The notes below the pieces were generated by a model. That model saw only the letters and a list, made by a program, of their open reading frames with translations, did not search any database and was not told where the DNA came from. Below are positions 8,977-18,681 of a DNA stretch of 64,000 nucleotides, in pieces. The position numbers and the translations under genes were made by a program. This DNA comes from Sutcliffiella cohnii (GTDB lineage: Bacteria; Bacillota; Bacilli; Bacillales; Bacillaceae_I), in NCBI RefSeq assembly GCF_002250055.1, contig NZ_CP018866.1, positions 2,100,501-2,164,500 of the forward strand, given 5' to 3'. The stretch's first letter is position 1. Each line of letters starts with the position of its first letter.

Positions 8977-9005
8977 TTGACATCAACATGAAAAGAAAAT
9001 AAGAT
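8977..9005 (+). promoter_or_regulatory. sigma-A promoter of the ROK-lyase-importer operon
   Basis: TTGACA (8977-8982), a 17-base spacer, then TAAGAT (9000-9005). The operator copy begins 12 bases downstream, a position suited to blocking transcription. Confidence 0.65.
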
Positions 9006-9016
9006 GAATTTAAGTT

Positions 9017-9040
9017 GGTAAGGAAAGTTTACGAACTAAC
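9017..9040 (+). promoter_or_regulatory. ROK-repressor operator, copy 2
   Basis: Second copy of the 24-base box (GGTAAGGAAAGTTTAC ... AACTAAC), differing from copy 1 at two positions. The core GTAAAGTTTCCTTAC (read on the minus strand from copy 1) is an imperfect palindrome. It lies between the promoter and the ROK start. Confidence 0.65.
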
Positions 9041-9066
9041 GTCGAATTCTTTCAAGGGGCACGTAT

Positions 9067-10281
9067 ATGAAACAATCGAGAAGTAACACTCCAAATTACT
9101 TAAAATATTTAAACAAAAAGAAAATTTTACAGTTTATTAGAGATAATGACCAAATTTCAAGAGCAGAAATTTCCGTCAACCTCTCCATCAGTAAGCCTAC
9201 TGTATCTTTAATAGTAGATGAATTATTACAAGAAGGATGGATTTTTGAAAGGGAGAGTAATGAATCTAGTGCACTAGGTGGACGTAAACCAATTAATCTA
9301 TTTTTTAATAAAAATGCATATTTTCTAATAGGAATAGATATTGGAGGTACAAATGTTGAAGTTGGGATCGTTAATCTCACTGGGGAACTTATCGCAAAAG
9401 GTCAATTATTAACGCAAGCAGCGCTAAAGAAAGATTTCATTAATGAAATTTGTACAACAGTTTATTCTCTATTGGAGAAAAATAATATTGGTAGTGAATT
9501 TGTCATGGCTGTCGGAGTAGGTGCACCAGGTATAACTGATTCTAATCAAGGAATTGTGATAGATGCACCAAGTTTAGGATGGATCAATTATCCACTTAAA
9601 CATAAGCTAGAAGAAAAAATCGAATTCCCAGTCTATGTTGATAATGATGTTAATATAGCTGTATTAGGCGAACAATGGAAAGGGCAAGCGAGTAATAAAG
9701 ATCATGTTATATTAATAACGCTTGGAACAGGAGTAGGCTGTGGGATAATTGTAAATGGTCAATTATATCGCGGTTCAGCATTTGCTGCAGGTGAAATTGG
9801 TTATATGGTTACAGATAAAAATGAAGCAAAGGAAGAGTATGACCATATTTTTCAAGGTTATGGTTTTTTAGATAGTCATGTTGGTGGACCGTCGATTGTA
9901 AAAAGAATGGAAATGCATTTACAAAACGTCACCTATGATCATCCATTAAAGGGAGAAAAGTTAACTGCAAAAAAAATATTCCACTATGCAATTAATAACG
10001 ATCCTCTTAGTCTACAAGTTGTAAATGAAACGCTTGAACATATAGCCTTTGCATTAGTAAATGTCATATGTATATTTAACCCTCAATGTGTCGTAATCGG
10101 TGGGGGAATATCGAAATCGGGGAAATGGTTTCTACCAAAAGTCCAATCAATAATTGAAAAACATCTTCCCATTCGAACAGATATTTTCGTTTCAGAATTA
10201 GAAGGTTTGTCATTAATAGGTGCAGGAGCATTAGTTTTACGTGAGCATGAATCATTACTTAAAGAAAAAGGAGTAATTTAG
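9067..10281 (+). CDS. ROK-family transcriptional repressor
   Basis: 404 residues. The N-terminal 60 residues form a winged helix-turn-helix (ISRAEISVNLSISKPTVSLI), followed by a ROK fold with the ATP-loop-like GIDIGGTNVEVGIV and DNDVNIAVLGEQ. The CxCGxxGCxE zinc motif of ROK kinases is absent after AAGEIGY, which suggests a sugar-sensing regulator of XylR/NagC type and not an enzyme. The gene starts 26 bases downstream of operator copy 2 and is followed one base later by the lyase gene. It is the obvious candidate to bind both operator copies and control the cluster. Confidence 0.85.
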   Translation: MKQSRSNTPNYLKYLNKKKILQFIRDNDQISRAEISVNLSISKPTVSLIVDELLQEGWIFERESNESSALGGRKPINLFFNKNAYFLIGIDIGGTNVEVGIVNLTGELIAKGQLLTQAALKKDFINEICTTVYSLLEKNNIGSEFVMAVGVGAPGITDSNQGIVIDAPSLGWINYPLKHKLEEKIEFPVYVDNDVNIAVLGEQWKGQASNKDHVILITLGTGVGCGIIVNGQLYRGSAFAAGEIGYMVTDKNEAKEEYDHIFQGYGFLDSHVGGPSIVKRMEMHLQNVTYDHPLKGEKLTAKKIFHYAINNDPLSLQVVNETLEHIAFALVNVICIFNPQCVVIGGGISKSGKWFLPKVQSIIEKHLPIRTDIFVSELEGLSLIGAGALVLREHESLLKEKGVI

Positions 10282-10282
10282 A

Positions 10283-11755
10283 ATGACCCAACGCTCAAAA
10301 ATATATATAGACGCTACTTTAGGCCCAACATATTCATTTACTAAAAAACATTACTATCATCATATAATGGAAATAAACTTAGCTCATGTGTTAATGCTAA
10401 GAGATCAAAACATTATCGAGCAAGAGCATGCGAGTTCCATTTTAGAAGCAACTCATAAATTATATAAACAAGGCTACGAAAAAAAATACGATAGTAATTT
10501 TGAAGATCTGTTTTTTATGCTAGAAGATGATCTCAGTAAAGTGATTGGTCCTGAACTTGTCGGGAATATGCACATTGCATTTAGTCGAAATGATATGGAC
10601 ACAACGATGTTTCGAATGTTCTGGCGAGAAAGAATCGTGGAATGGATGAATACAATTAACTTATTAAGGAACGAGCTATTACGTTTAGTAGCCGAACACA
10701 AAACAACAATAATGACAGCACATACACATAACCAACAAGCACAACCTACTACTTTATCACACTATTTAATGGCAGTCGTACATAACTTACAACGAGACGT
10801 ACAAAGAGGGCAAGAACTTTACAATAGAGTGAATCGTTCCCCAATGGGAGCAGCAGCACTTTCTACAACAGGCTATAACATTGATCGCGAAAATATTAGT
10901 AAAAGATTAGGCTTTGATTCACCACTGTCTAACTCCTATGATGCAATTTCAGCTTCGGATTTTATGATAGAACTAAAAAGTGTACTTTCAATTTCGTTAT
11001 CTACTCTATCACGCTTTGTAAATGACCTAATTTTCATGACAACGAACGAAGTGAATACTTTGAGATTACACGATATGCATGTTCAAACATCAAGTATTAT
11101 GCCTCAAAAAAGAAACCCATCTGCGTTAGAACATACAAGGGCTTCCATTAGTAAAGCAATAGGCAGCCTTGAAAACACTATATTTCTTGCCCATAACGTT
11201 CCATTGGGTGATATTGTCGACATAGGTGATGATATTCAACCACCATTATATACAGGCTATATAACCTCCGTAGAAGTAGTGGAAATTCTTACAGAAATTT
11301 TACATCATTGTACTTTTAATAAAGAACTTTTATTAGAAAATGCACAAAGAGGCTTTGCTACGGTAACAGAAATTTCCGATGTAATAGTACGAAACTACAG
11401 TATCCCATTCCGTTCGGCACATGGAATTGTAAGTACATTTGTAAAAGATTTAGTAAAAGAAGGTTTAGATTTAACAAATGGAAGCGCTTCTAAAATTAAT
11501 AACATAGCGAAAAATAGCTTTCAAATATTACTAAATTTAACAGAAGAAGAATACCAATCAGCCATTTGCGTACGAAATTTCGTGAATGTGCGAAATATAC
11601 TTGGTGGTCCGTCGTTAAAAGCAATAGAGTTTCAATATGAAGAAGCTGTTAAGTCATTAAAGAACGACAACTATTGGTTAAATGAAAAACAAAAACAATT
11701 TTTTGACTATAAACAGAGATTAACTGAAGATGTTGTTTCATGTATTAAAAAATAA
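10283..11755 (+). CDS. argininosuccinate lyase-like (fumarase superfamily) lyase
   Basis: 490 residues. Superfamily hallmarks are HTHNQQAQPTTLSHY (about residue 148) and the mobile-loop signature SSIMPQKRNPSALEH (about residue 272) with the catalytic Ser. ArgH enzymes end at about 460 residues and sit with argG; there is no argG or other arginine gene here. The gene lies between a ROK repressor and a sugar ABC importer, so it probably cleaves a different fumarate- or carboxylate-yielding substrate brought in by that importer. The enzyme fold is secure; the substrate is unknown. Confidence 0.75.
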   Translation: MTQRSKIYIDATLGPTYSFTKKHYYHHIMEINLAHVLMLRDQNIIEQEHASSILEATHKLYKQGYEKKYDSNFEDLFFMLEDDLSKVIGPELVGNMHIAFSRNDMDTTMFRMFWRERIVEWMNTINLLRNELLRLVAEHKTTIMTAHTHNQQAQPTTLSHYLMAVVHNLQRDVQRGQELYNRVNRSPMGAAALSTTGYNIDRENISKRLGFDSPLSNSYDAISASDFMIELKSVLSISLSTLSRFVNDLIFMTTNEVNTLRLHDMHVQTSSIMPQKRNPSALEHTRASISKAIGSLENTIFLAHNVPLGDIVDIGDDIQPPLYTGYITSVEVVEILTEILHHCTFNKELLLENAQRGFATVTEISDVIVRNYSIPFRSAHGIVSTFVKDLVKEGLDLTNGSASKINNIAKNSFQILLNLTEEEYQSAICVRNFVNVRNILGGPSLKAIEFQYEEAVKSLKNDNYWLNEKQKQFFDYKQRLTEDVVSCIKK

Positions 11756-11781
11756 ATAATAGGTTATGAGGGGGATGGCAA

Positions 11782-13074
11782 ATGAAAAAAGCATTTTTAT
11801 TCGTATTATTTTTTGCTTTAAGTATGTTTATCGTTGCCTGTAGTGGTGACAAAGAGACTGCTGGCGAAAAAGATGGTGACATTGTAGAAATTGAGTATTG
11901 GCAATATCATTTTGATTCTAAAGTAAAATTAGTTGATGAATTAATAAAAGAATTTGAAGAAGCAAACCCAGGTATTAAAGTAAAGCATACAACATTTCCA
12001 TATGACCAATTTAATGAGCGCGTAGCAGCACAAGTACCTGCTGGCCGTGGTCCAGATGTTATTAATTTATTTTACGGATGGGTACCAAGATATGTTGACT
12101 CAGGTTACTTACAACCATTACCTAAGGAAGCATTTCCACATGAAACGATTGAATCTGAATTCTTCCCTATGGTTGAATCAGTGAAATTAGATGGAGAGTA
12201 CTGGACAATACCTACTGCTGTAAGAACAATCGCGTTATTTTATAACAAAGATCTGTTCGAAGAAGCGGGATTAGATCCAAATAGTCCACCTGCAACTTGG
12301 GATGAGCTTGTAGATTATTCTATTAAACTTACAAAAAGAGATAGTAACGGTCGTTTAGCGCAAGCTGGTATGGCTTGGGAACCTAGTCAACAAGGACACC
12401 ATTGGTTTAGAGATGCTCTTCTTTACCAAGCTGGCGGGCAAGGACTAAGTGAAGATCGAAAAACAATCCAATGGAATCAAACAAATGCTGGTTTAGAGGC
12501 ATTTAAATATTGGTTAAATTTCGTAACAGAACATGAAGTAGGGGAACGAAATTTTTACACTGATGATGTGACAGCATTTAAAACTGGGAATGCTGCGATG
12601 AATATTGATGGTTCTTTCCGTATAGGAACATTACAAAATGATACACCTGACTTAAACTACGCGATTGCACCACTACCTTCCAAGGATGGTAATAAAGCAA
12701 CACAAGCATCGTTTTGGAGTAATGGAATCACTTCCAAGGTAGAAGGGGCAAAACTTGATGCATCTGTTAAGTTTTTGCAGTTTTTAACTAGTGAAGATGT
12801 AATGGAAAGATGGTTAGATGAAATTGGAGAATTACCAGCAAAACAGAGTGTAGCGCTACAAGATAAATATTTAAATCATGAATTATATGGTGCTTTTATT
12901 GAGCAACTTCCATATGCTAATGCCCATTTCTTTGTAGATGAAAGTCGAGAAAGAGACCTTGTTATTCAAGCAGTCGACAGAGTTTTACTTCAAGGTGTAT
13001 CTCCAGAAGATGCATATAAAGAATTAGTAGAGTCAACACAAGCACTATTTGATGAATACTGGTCTAAACGGTAA
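11782..13074 (+). CDS. sugar ABC transporter substrate-binding lipoprotein
   Basis: 430 residues. A lipoprotein signal peptide ends in a lipobox-like FIVAC with Cys near residue 20. The rest is a family 1 extracellular solute-binding protein (EIEYWQYHF, EEANPGIKVKHTTFPYDQF, GRGPDVINLF). A strong ribosome site GAGGGGG precedes ATG 11782. It should present a sugar or sugar derivative to the two permeases downstream. A terminator (13111-13142) separates it from them, probably to give more binding protein than permease. Confidence 0.88.
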   Translation: MKKAFLFVLFFALSMFIVACSGDKETAGEKDGDIVEIEYWQYHFDSKVKLVDELIKEFEEANPGIKVKHTTFPYDQFNERVAAQVPAGRGPDVINLFYGWVPRYVDSGYLQPLPKEAFPHETIESEFFPMVESVKLDGEYWTIPTAVRTIALFYNKDLFEEAGLDPNSPPATWDELVDYSIKLTKRDSNGRLAQAGMAWEPSQQGHHWFRDALLYQAGGQGLSEDRKTIQWNQTNAGLEAFKYWLNFVTEHEVGERNFYTDDVTAFKTGNAAMNIDGSFRIGTLQNDTPDLNYAIAPLPSKDGNKATQASFWSNGITSKVEGAKLDASVKFLQFLTSEDVMERWLDEIGELPAKQSVALQDKYLNHELYGAFIEQLPYANAHFFVDESRERDLVIQAVDRVLLQGVSPEDAYKELVESTQALFDEYWSKR

Positions 13075-13110
13075 ATAGAAAAGCGGAAGCAACTAGCACA
13101 TGTACAAAAT

Positions 13111-13142
13111 AAAGAAGGACGGTTAATATCGTCCTTCTTTTA
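13111..13142 (+). terminator. intra-operon terminator/attenuator
   Basis: AAAGAAGGACG and CGTCCTTCTTT form a perfect 11-base-pair stem with T residues following. It lies between the binding-protein and permease genes. Confidence 0.8.
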
Positions 13143-13218
13143 AGATGGTAGAAAAAAAGAGTACATAACTTTTACGAAAAAACAGTTTTAGTATCCCTTT
13201 TCAAGAGGAGGTAATAGT

Positions 13219-14163
13219 ATGGCAGAACCATCATTGGATACACACAAATCACCCAAAATTAAAAGGAATGGACCTAGCTTAACGCTAAAGCAAAGTAAAT
13301 ATTTATTTGTTTACCTTTGCTTATTGCTTCCACTAATTTTCTATATTTGTATAAGAATAGCCCCGACATTATACACGTTTAATATAGGATTTAGAGAATG
13401 GAATATATTATCTCCAGAAAAGCCTTTTGTAGGATTCGATAATTATGTAACACTAGCGAATGATCCTATTTTCAAAAAATCTTTGTGGAACACAGTAATT
13501 TTTATTGTATTTGGTGTTTCTGGTCAAGTATTAATCGGTTTACTTATTGCTCTATTGTTACAACGTATTAATAAGTTTGTCGGTGTATTTAGAGTTATAT
13601 ATTTTATCCCTTATGTAACGAGTATTGTGGCTGTTAGTTGGGTTTTCCGTTGGCTTTTTATGAATAATGGTATTATTAATGAATTTTTAGTTAATTTAGG
13701 GATACCGCCACAACTATTTTTAAATTCCCCAGATCAGGCGATATATATCATTATTGGAACGATGATTTGGCAAGGGTTAGGCTTTCAAATGGTAATTTTT
13801 TTAGCTGGTTTAGAAAATATTCCTAAAATGTTTTATGAAGCTGCAGAAGTGGACGGGGCAAATAGCTGGAATAAATTTAAAAGCATAACATTGCCATTAT
13901 TAAATCCAACCATTGTTTTCTCTGTTGTAATTGGTAGTATTAACTTTATTCAGGTTTCATTTACACAAGTAGTAAATATGAGTGTAGATAGTGCAGGGGG
14001 ACCTTTACATTCCACGATTTCTATTGTTGTTTATATTTATCAATTAGCATTTAGACAATACAGTATGGGATTAGCATCAGCAGCAACTGTTATATTATTC
14101 CTATTCATTTTAGCCTTAACCATTTTCCAAATGAAAGTACTATCGAAGAAATTTGATTATTAA
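13219..14163 (+). CDS. sugar ABC transporter permease (MalF type)
   Basis: 314 residues with six main membrane segments and the inner-membrane EAA loop EAAEVDGANSWNKFKSITLP near residue 212, which docks the ATPase. The start ATG follows AAGAGGAGG. It pairs with the permease that begins 15 bases after its stop. No ATPase gene lies in the cluster, so energy probably comes from a shared MsmX-type ATPase encoded elsewhere, as is common in Bacillus. Confidence 0.88.
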   Translation: MAEPSLDTHKSPKIKRNGPSLTLKQSKYLFVYLCLLLPLIFYICIRIAPTLYTFNIGFREWNILSPEKPFVGFDNYVTLANDPIFKKSLWNTVIFIVFGVSGQVLIGLLIALLLQRINKFVGVFRVIYFIPYVTSIVAVSWVFRWLFMNNGIINEFLVNLGIPPQLFLNSPDQAIYIIIGTMIWQGLGFQMVIFLAGLENIPKMFYEAAEVDGANSWNKFKSITLPLLNPTIVFSVVIGSINFIQVSFTQVVNMSVDSAGGPLHSTISIVVYIYQLAFRQYSMGLASAATVILFLFILALTIFQMKVLSKKFDY

Positions 14164-14178
14164 AGGAGGGAAAATCAA

Positions 14179-14994
14179 ATGGATAAAAAAACAAAATCGT
14201 TCGTTGTATATACGCTATTAATTCTTGGGACTATAATCATGATTTTCCCATTCGTTTGGATGGTATCAACCTCCTTAAAATCTGCTTTAGACGTATACAC
14301 ACTTAGCATTATTCCTGAAAATCCTACTTTAGAAAACTACCGAAGAATTTTTTTGGATTCCTTATTTGGGAAGTGGTTTCTAAATAGTATTATAGTCGCA
14401 ACTGTTACGACGATTAGTGTCGTATTCTTTGATTCGTTAGTAGGCTATATTATTGCTAAATTTAAATTTATAGGAAAAGGAATCATTTTTATAGCTATAT
14501 TAAGTACTTTAATGGTACCGACAGAAATGTTAATAATTCCTTGGTATTTAATGAGTTCTGAATTTGGTTGGACAGATAGCTATTGGGGATTATTATTCCC
14601 TGGTTTAATGACTGGTTTTGGTGTGTTTTTAATGAAACAATTTATGGAGTCGATACCAGATGACCTTTTAGATGCGGCAAGAATTGATGGGCTCGGTGAA
14701 TTTAAAATATTTATAAAGGTTGCGATCCCACAAGTATGGCCAGCAATTTCCGCATTGTTTATTTTTTCATTTTTGAGTAACTGGAACGCATTTTTATGGC
14801 CGCTTATTGTGACGGATTCTTCATCACTTTACACGTTACCAGTCGGATTATCTTTCTTTGCATCAGGTGAATTTGAATCTAGATGGGAGTTAATTATGGC
14901 TGGTGCAACAATAACGGCATTACCATTAATATTAGTGTTCTTCCTTTTACAAAAACATATAATAAAAGGGATTACATTGACTGGGATGAAATAA
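14179..14994 (+). CDS. sugar ABC transporter permease (MalG type)
   Basis: 271 residues with six membrane segments and the EAA loop DAARIDGLGEFKIFIKVAIP near residue 165. A ribosome site AAAGGAGGG precedes the ATG. It forms a heterodimer with the MalF-type permease. It is the last gene of the cluster and is followed by a terminator. Confidence 0.88.
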   Translation: MDKKTKSFVVYTLLILGTIIMIFPFVWMVSTSLKSALDVYTLSIIPENPTLENYRRIFLDSLFGKWFLNSIIVATVTTISVVFFDSLVGYIIAKFKFIGKGIIFIAILSTLMVPTEMLIIPWYLMSSEFGWTDSYWGLLFPGLMTGFGVFLMKQFMESIPDDLLDAARIDGLGEFKIFIKVAIPQVWPAISALFIFSFLSNWNAFLWPLIVTDSSSLYTLPVGLSFFASGEFESRWELIMAGATITALPLILVFFLLQKHIIKGITLTGMK

Positions 14995-14998
14995 AGCA

Positions 14999-15042
14999 AA
15001 AAAGCTGGTGTTCTCAACATTAAGAGAATGCTAGCTTTTATT
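14999..15042 (+). terminator. Rho-independent terminator
   Basis: AAAAAGCTGGTGTTCTC and GAGAATGCTAGCTTTTA form a long imperfect stem with a T-rich tail. It ends the importer operon and may serve the convergent small ORF. Confidence 0.75.
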
Positions 15043-15195
15043 TTTGCCTACATTTCCTATAAAGTAATATGTTAACCAAAAGATAATGGCTAAAAAGAAG
15101 ACGTAATGTTTCCTCCCTGCCGGTAATATAAAAAGCAATATAGCACTACCAACAAGAAATGGGAGTAGGAGGGACCAATATATTTTACGATGCAT
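15031..15195 (-). CDS. 54-residue two-segment membrane protein
   Basis: An ORF from ATG 15195 to TAG 15031-15033 encodes 54 residues. The basic N terminus MHRKIYW is followed by two hydrophobic segments separated by PAGRKHY, and the protein ends GKNKS. This is a plausible small integral membrane protein. The ribosome site (AAAGTGGG) is weak and I recognise no family. The 3' end overlaps the terminator of the convergent operon. Confidence 0.5.
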   Translation of the reverse strand: MHRKIYWSLLLPFLVGSAILLFILPAGRKHYVFFLAIIFWLTYYFIGNVGKNKS

Positions 15196-15431
15196 ACAAT
15201 ACCCACTTTCTTAAATACACCCTATGTATAGTGTAAAATTAGAATAGTATGAATTTATTTTACAATTTATTGAGAAATATTTCCACACCCACACGTGTTT
15301 TTGTCATGTTTCGTTTCTAATATATTTTTATCGACTAAAGTCAATGCTTGTTATATACACGGATAGGATGATGTATGATAAAATCAACCTATTGATTTTT
15401 TACCTTTACCCTAAATGAAGGAGTTCTTCGC

Positions 15432-18400
15432 ATGTCGATAATGATAAATGAAAGAAAAATTTTAGATATGTGCGGTAATGCTTCCTTTAAACGTGGGGAG
15501 GCGTTTTGCCGCGATGGAAAAGTTACTATTGTACAAAATGAGAACAACGTAATAAGAGCAACCATATCAGGAAACGAAAACTTTGAGGTTGAGATTACTT
15601 TTAAAAATGAAAGAATTTTGAAGATTGCTTGTAGCTGTCCTAAACTTGCTTCCTATAAAAAAGAATGCCAGCATGTTGCAGCAGTACTTCTTATGCTAAA
15701 TAAGCAGTACATTCATGCAAAAAGAGACAATAATGATGATGTGGACAGTTTATTCGATATTTTTAATAGTGAAAAAAGACATTCTATTTCCCAACGACAT
15801 TTTGAAAATAGGGAAATACAAAATGCTACTTTTACTTGTAAAGCCATAAAAATTCAAGATGGGCAATATATGATCGGTATAGAAATGAAGGTTGGCTCGC
15901 AAACCGTTAAAAATCTTTATAAATTTATAAAAAATGCTTTAGATGGAGTACCGACAAACTTGTCTTCCACTTTTACGTATAACCCAGCGCTACATTGCTT
16001 TTCGAAAGAAGTAGATAAAGTACTTCAGCTTCTTTTTGAAATAGTACAAGTTAAACAAATATATATCGATGAAGTTAATGATGGGATGTTAAACACATTA
16101 GTTATTCCACCTACGTTAGGTGAAAAACTTTTAATGCTTCTTTCTAACATACACTCGTCACTTTTTATCGTGAATAGTGTCACAACAGTACCGGTTCGAA
16201 TCGGACAAGCGACACTCAATCTAAAATTTTCATTAGAAAGACAGCAAAATGGAAATTACTCTTTAATAATAGACGGGATACAAAATCTGTATGTTTTCTC
16301 GTCGTATCAATTCGTTTTTGTAAATGGGGAATTTATTCGTTTACAAAATGATGATTGTCTACGATTATCAGAGTTAGTGAAAATGATTGATAGAACGGGG
16401 GAAAATATCATTCCTTTATCAGAAGAACAGCTACCAATGTTTATCGATAAAGTAGTACCTGGTTTAAGAAGGCTCGGAACAATTCAATTTTCGGAATCCA
16501 TAACAGATAAGTTAGTGAAAACTCCGTTAAAGGCAAAACTCTTTTTAGATCGCTTAAAAAACCGATTACTTGTTGGTTTAGAATTTCATTATGAAAATGT
16601 AATTATAAATCCACTAGATAAAAACGACAGAGTACTTGGACCTTTGTTTATAAGAGATGTTGGTAAGGAAGAAGAAATTTTAAGAATTATGGAAGAAAGT
16701 GAATTTGCCAAAACAGATGGAGGCTATTATCTACAAAACGAAGAGTTAGAATATCAATTTTTATATCACGTTCTCCCTTCATTAAAAAAGCTCGTACAAA
16801 TATATGCGACAACAGCTGTTAGGAATCGTATTTTCAGAGAAAATAAACGACCTAAAATCAATGTAAAAATGAAAAAAGACCGAATAAATTGGTTACAGTT
16901 TAAATTTGAAATGGATGGTATAGCTGATAGGGAGATTAAAGAACTTCTTGTAGCACTTGAAGAAAAGCGAAAATATTATCGTCTTCAAAACGGTTCGTTA
17001 CTTTCATTAGAAACAAAAGAATTGAATGAAATTCAAACATTTTTAAATACAATACCCCAAGAGTATAAACAGTCAGACGATGAGTGGGGCTTACCTGTTG
17101 TAGGTGGGTTAAAATATGTAGATAATCTTACGGATGAGGCAATCTCTATAGACAAATCGTTTCAACAATTTATTGGGAAACTAGTGCATCCACAAAATGA
17201 AAGTTTCGAGGTACCTGAAGATTTACGTTCGATTTTAAGAGACTATCAAATTACTGGTTATAAATGGATGAAACTTCTAGCAAAACATCATTTTGGTGGC
17301 ATTTTAGCTGATGATATGGGGCTTGGAAAAACGTTACAAAGTATTACGTTTATTTACTCAGAGCTTGAGCTTATTAGAGAAGGTAAAAATCCAGTATTAA
17401 TTGTTTGTCCTTCTTCGCTGACCTTTAATTGGTTAAGCGAAATTCAAAAATTCGCACCACAAATAAAGGCAATCGTTATTGATGGATCTAAAAAAGAAAG
17501 GCAACCTTTGTTACAAAATAATAGTGGGGTAGATGTAGTAATCATTTCTTATCCTTTGTTAAGACAAGAAATACAATGGTTAGACAAACAAGTATTCCAT
17601 ACTGTATTTTTCGATGAGGCTCAAGCGTTTAAAAATCCAAATACGCAAACTGCAAAGGCTGTAAAGAAAGTGAAGGCAAATCACCGCTTTGCACTTTCTG
17701 GCACACCGATTGAAAATTCATTAGTGGAATTATGGTCTATTTTTCATGTAATATTACCTGAACTGTTTCAAAGCTTTAAAGAATATAATAATTTAACGAA
17801 AAAGACGATAAGTAAAAGAATACGTCCATTTTTATTAAGAAGGACAAAGAAAGATGTGCTTCAAGAATTACCTCAAAAGATAGAGCAAGTTGAACGAGTG
17901 GAGTTATTACCAGAACAGAAAAAACTATATGCAGCTTATTTAGCGAAATTAAGGCACGACACATTGAAGCAGTTAGATAAAGATACAATTAGAAAAAATA
18001 GAATAAAAATATTAGCTGGTCTCACACGACTGCGACAAATATGTTGTCATCCTGCACTTTTTGTAGACGGATATAAAGGTACTTCTTCTAAATTTGAACA
18101 ATTAAAACAAATCGTGAATGATGCCAAACGTACAGGAAGAAGAGTACTGATATTTTCACAATTCACGAAAATGTTACAGCTTATAGGAAAAGAATTAGCA
18201 ATGAACGGTACGTCATTTTTTTATTTAGATGGACAAACACCTTCAGAAGAAAGATTAGAGCGATGTAATCGTTTCAATAAAGGCGAACGAGACTTCTTTT
18301 TAATATCGTTAAAAGCAGGTGGAACAGGATTGAATTTAACAGGTGCAGATACTGTAGTGTTATATGACCTATGGTGGAACCCTGCAGTCGAGACACAAGC

Positions 18401-18602
18401 GGCAGATCGTGCTTATCGGATCGGTCAAACAAAAGATGTACAAGTAATAAAACTATTAACAGCAGGAACCATTGAAGAAAAAATGAATGAATTACAACAG
18501 AAAAAACAAAATTTAGTAGAACAAATGATAGAAGATAACGATTCCATCCAACTAACAGAGGAAGATATTGCTGAAATGTTAGGTGTACCGATTCATATAT
18601 AA
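15432..18602 (+). CDS. SWIM-domain SNF2-family helicase
   Basis: 1056 residues. Near residues 45-85 is a SWIM zinc finger (ACSCP ... KKECQHVAAVLLML). A helicase-associated region follows, then the SNF2 ATPase: motif I ADDMGLGKTLQ, motif II FDEAQAFKNP, motif III ALSGTPIEN and motif VI AADRAYRIGQT. The arrangement matches the Bacillus YwqA-like helicases, which translocate on DNA and remodel nucleoprotein complexes. ATG 15432 follows GAAGGAG. It is a monocistronic unit ending in a strong terminator. Confidence 0.88.
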   Translation: MSIMINERKILDMCGNASFKRGEAFCRDGKVTIVQNENNVIRATISGNENFEVEITFKNERILKIACSCPKLASYKKECQHVAAVLLMLNKQYIHAKRDNNDDVDSLFDIFNSEKRHSISQRHFENREIQNATFTCKAIKIQDGQYMIGIEMKVGSQTVKNLYKFIKNALDGVPTNLSSTFTYNPALHCFSKEVDKVLQLLFEIVQVKQIYIDEVNDGMLNTLVIPPTLGEKLLMLLSNIHSSLFIVNSVTTVPVRIGQATLNLKFSLERQQNGNYSLIIDGIQNLYVFSSYQFVFVNGEFIRLQNDDCLRLSELVKMIDRTGENIIPLSEEQLPMFIDKVVPGLRRLGTIQFSESITDKLVKTPLKAKLFLDRLKNRLLVGLEFHYENVIINPLDKNDRVLGPLFIRDVGKEEEILRIMEESEFAKTDGGYYLQNEELEYQFLYHVLPSLKKLVQIYATTAVRNRIFRENKRPKINVKMKKDRINWLQFKFEMDGIADREIKELLVALEEKRKYYRLQNGSLLSLETKELNEIQTFLNTIPQEYKQSDDEWGLPVVGGLKYVDNLTDEAISIDKSFQQFIGKLVHPQNESFEVPEDLRSILRDYQITGYKWMKLLAKHHFGGILADDMGLGKTLQSITFIYSELELIREGKNPVLIVCPSSLTFNWLSEIQKFAPQIKAIVIDGSKKERQPLLQNNSGVDVVIISYPLLRQEIQWLDKQVFHTVFFDEAQAFKNPNTQTAKAVKKVKANHRFALSGTPIENSLVELWSIFHVILPELFQSFKEYNNLTKKTISKRIRPFLLRRTKKDVLQELPQKIEQVERVELLPEQKKLYAAYLAKLRHDTLKQLDKDTIRKNRIKILAGLTRLRQICCHPALFVDGYKGTSSKFEQLKQIVNDAKRTGRRVLIFSQFTKMLQLIGKELAMNGTSFFYLDGQTPSEERLERCNRFNKGERDFFLISLKAGGTGLNLTGADTVVLYDLWWNPAVETQAADRAYRIGQTKDVQVIKLLTAGTIEEKMNELQQKKQNLVEQMIEDNDSIQLTEEDIAEMLGVPIHI

Positions 18603-18605
18603 AAA

Positions 18606-18644
18606 AAAGAACTCCTTAGGCGTCGCTACCTATCGGAGTTCTTT
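18606..18644. terminator. bidirectional terminator
   Basis: AAAGAACTCC and GGAGTTCTTT with A and T runs on both sides, lying between the convergent helicase and transporter genes. Confidence 0.85.
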
Positions 18645-18681
18645 ATTCTATATGCTCTATTTTTATTATAGACCGTTACTA

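Noticed and set aside
10283-11755. Calling the lyase argH
   Set aside because: No argG or arginine gene is nearby, the protein is longer than ArgH, and the context is a sugar importer cluster.
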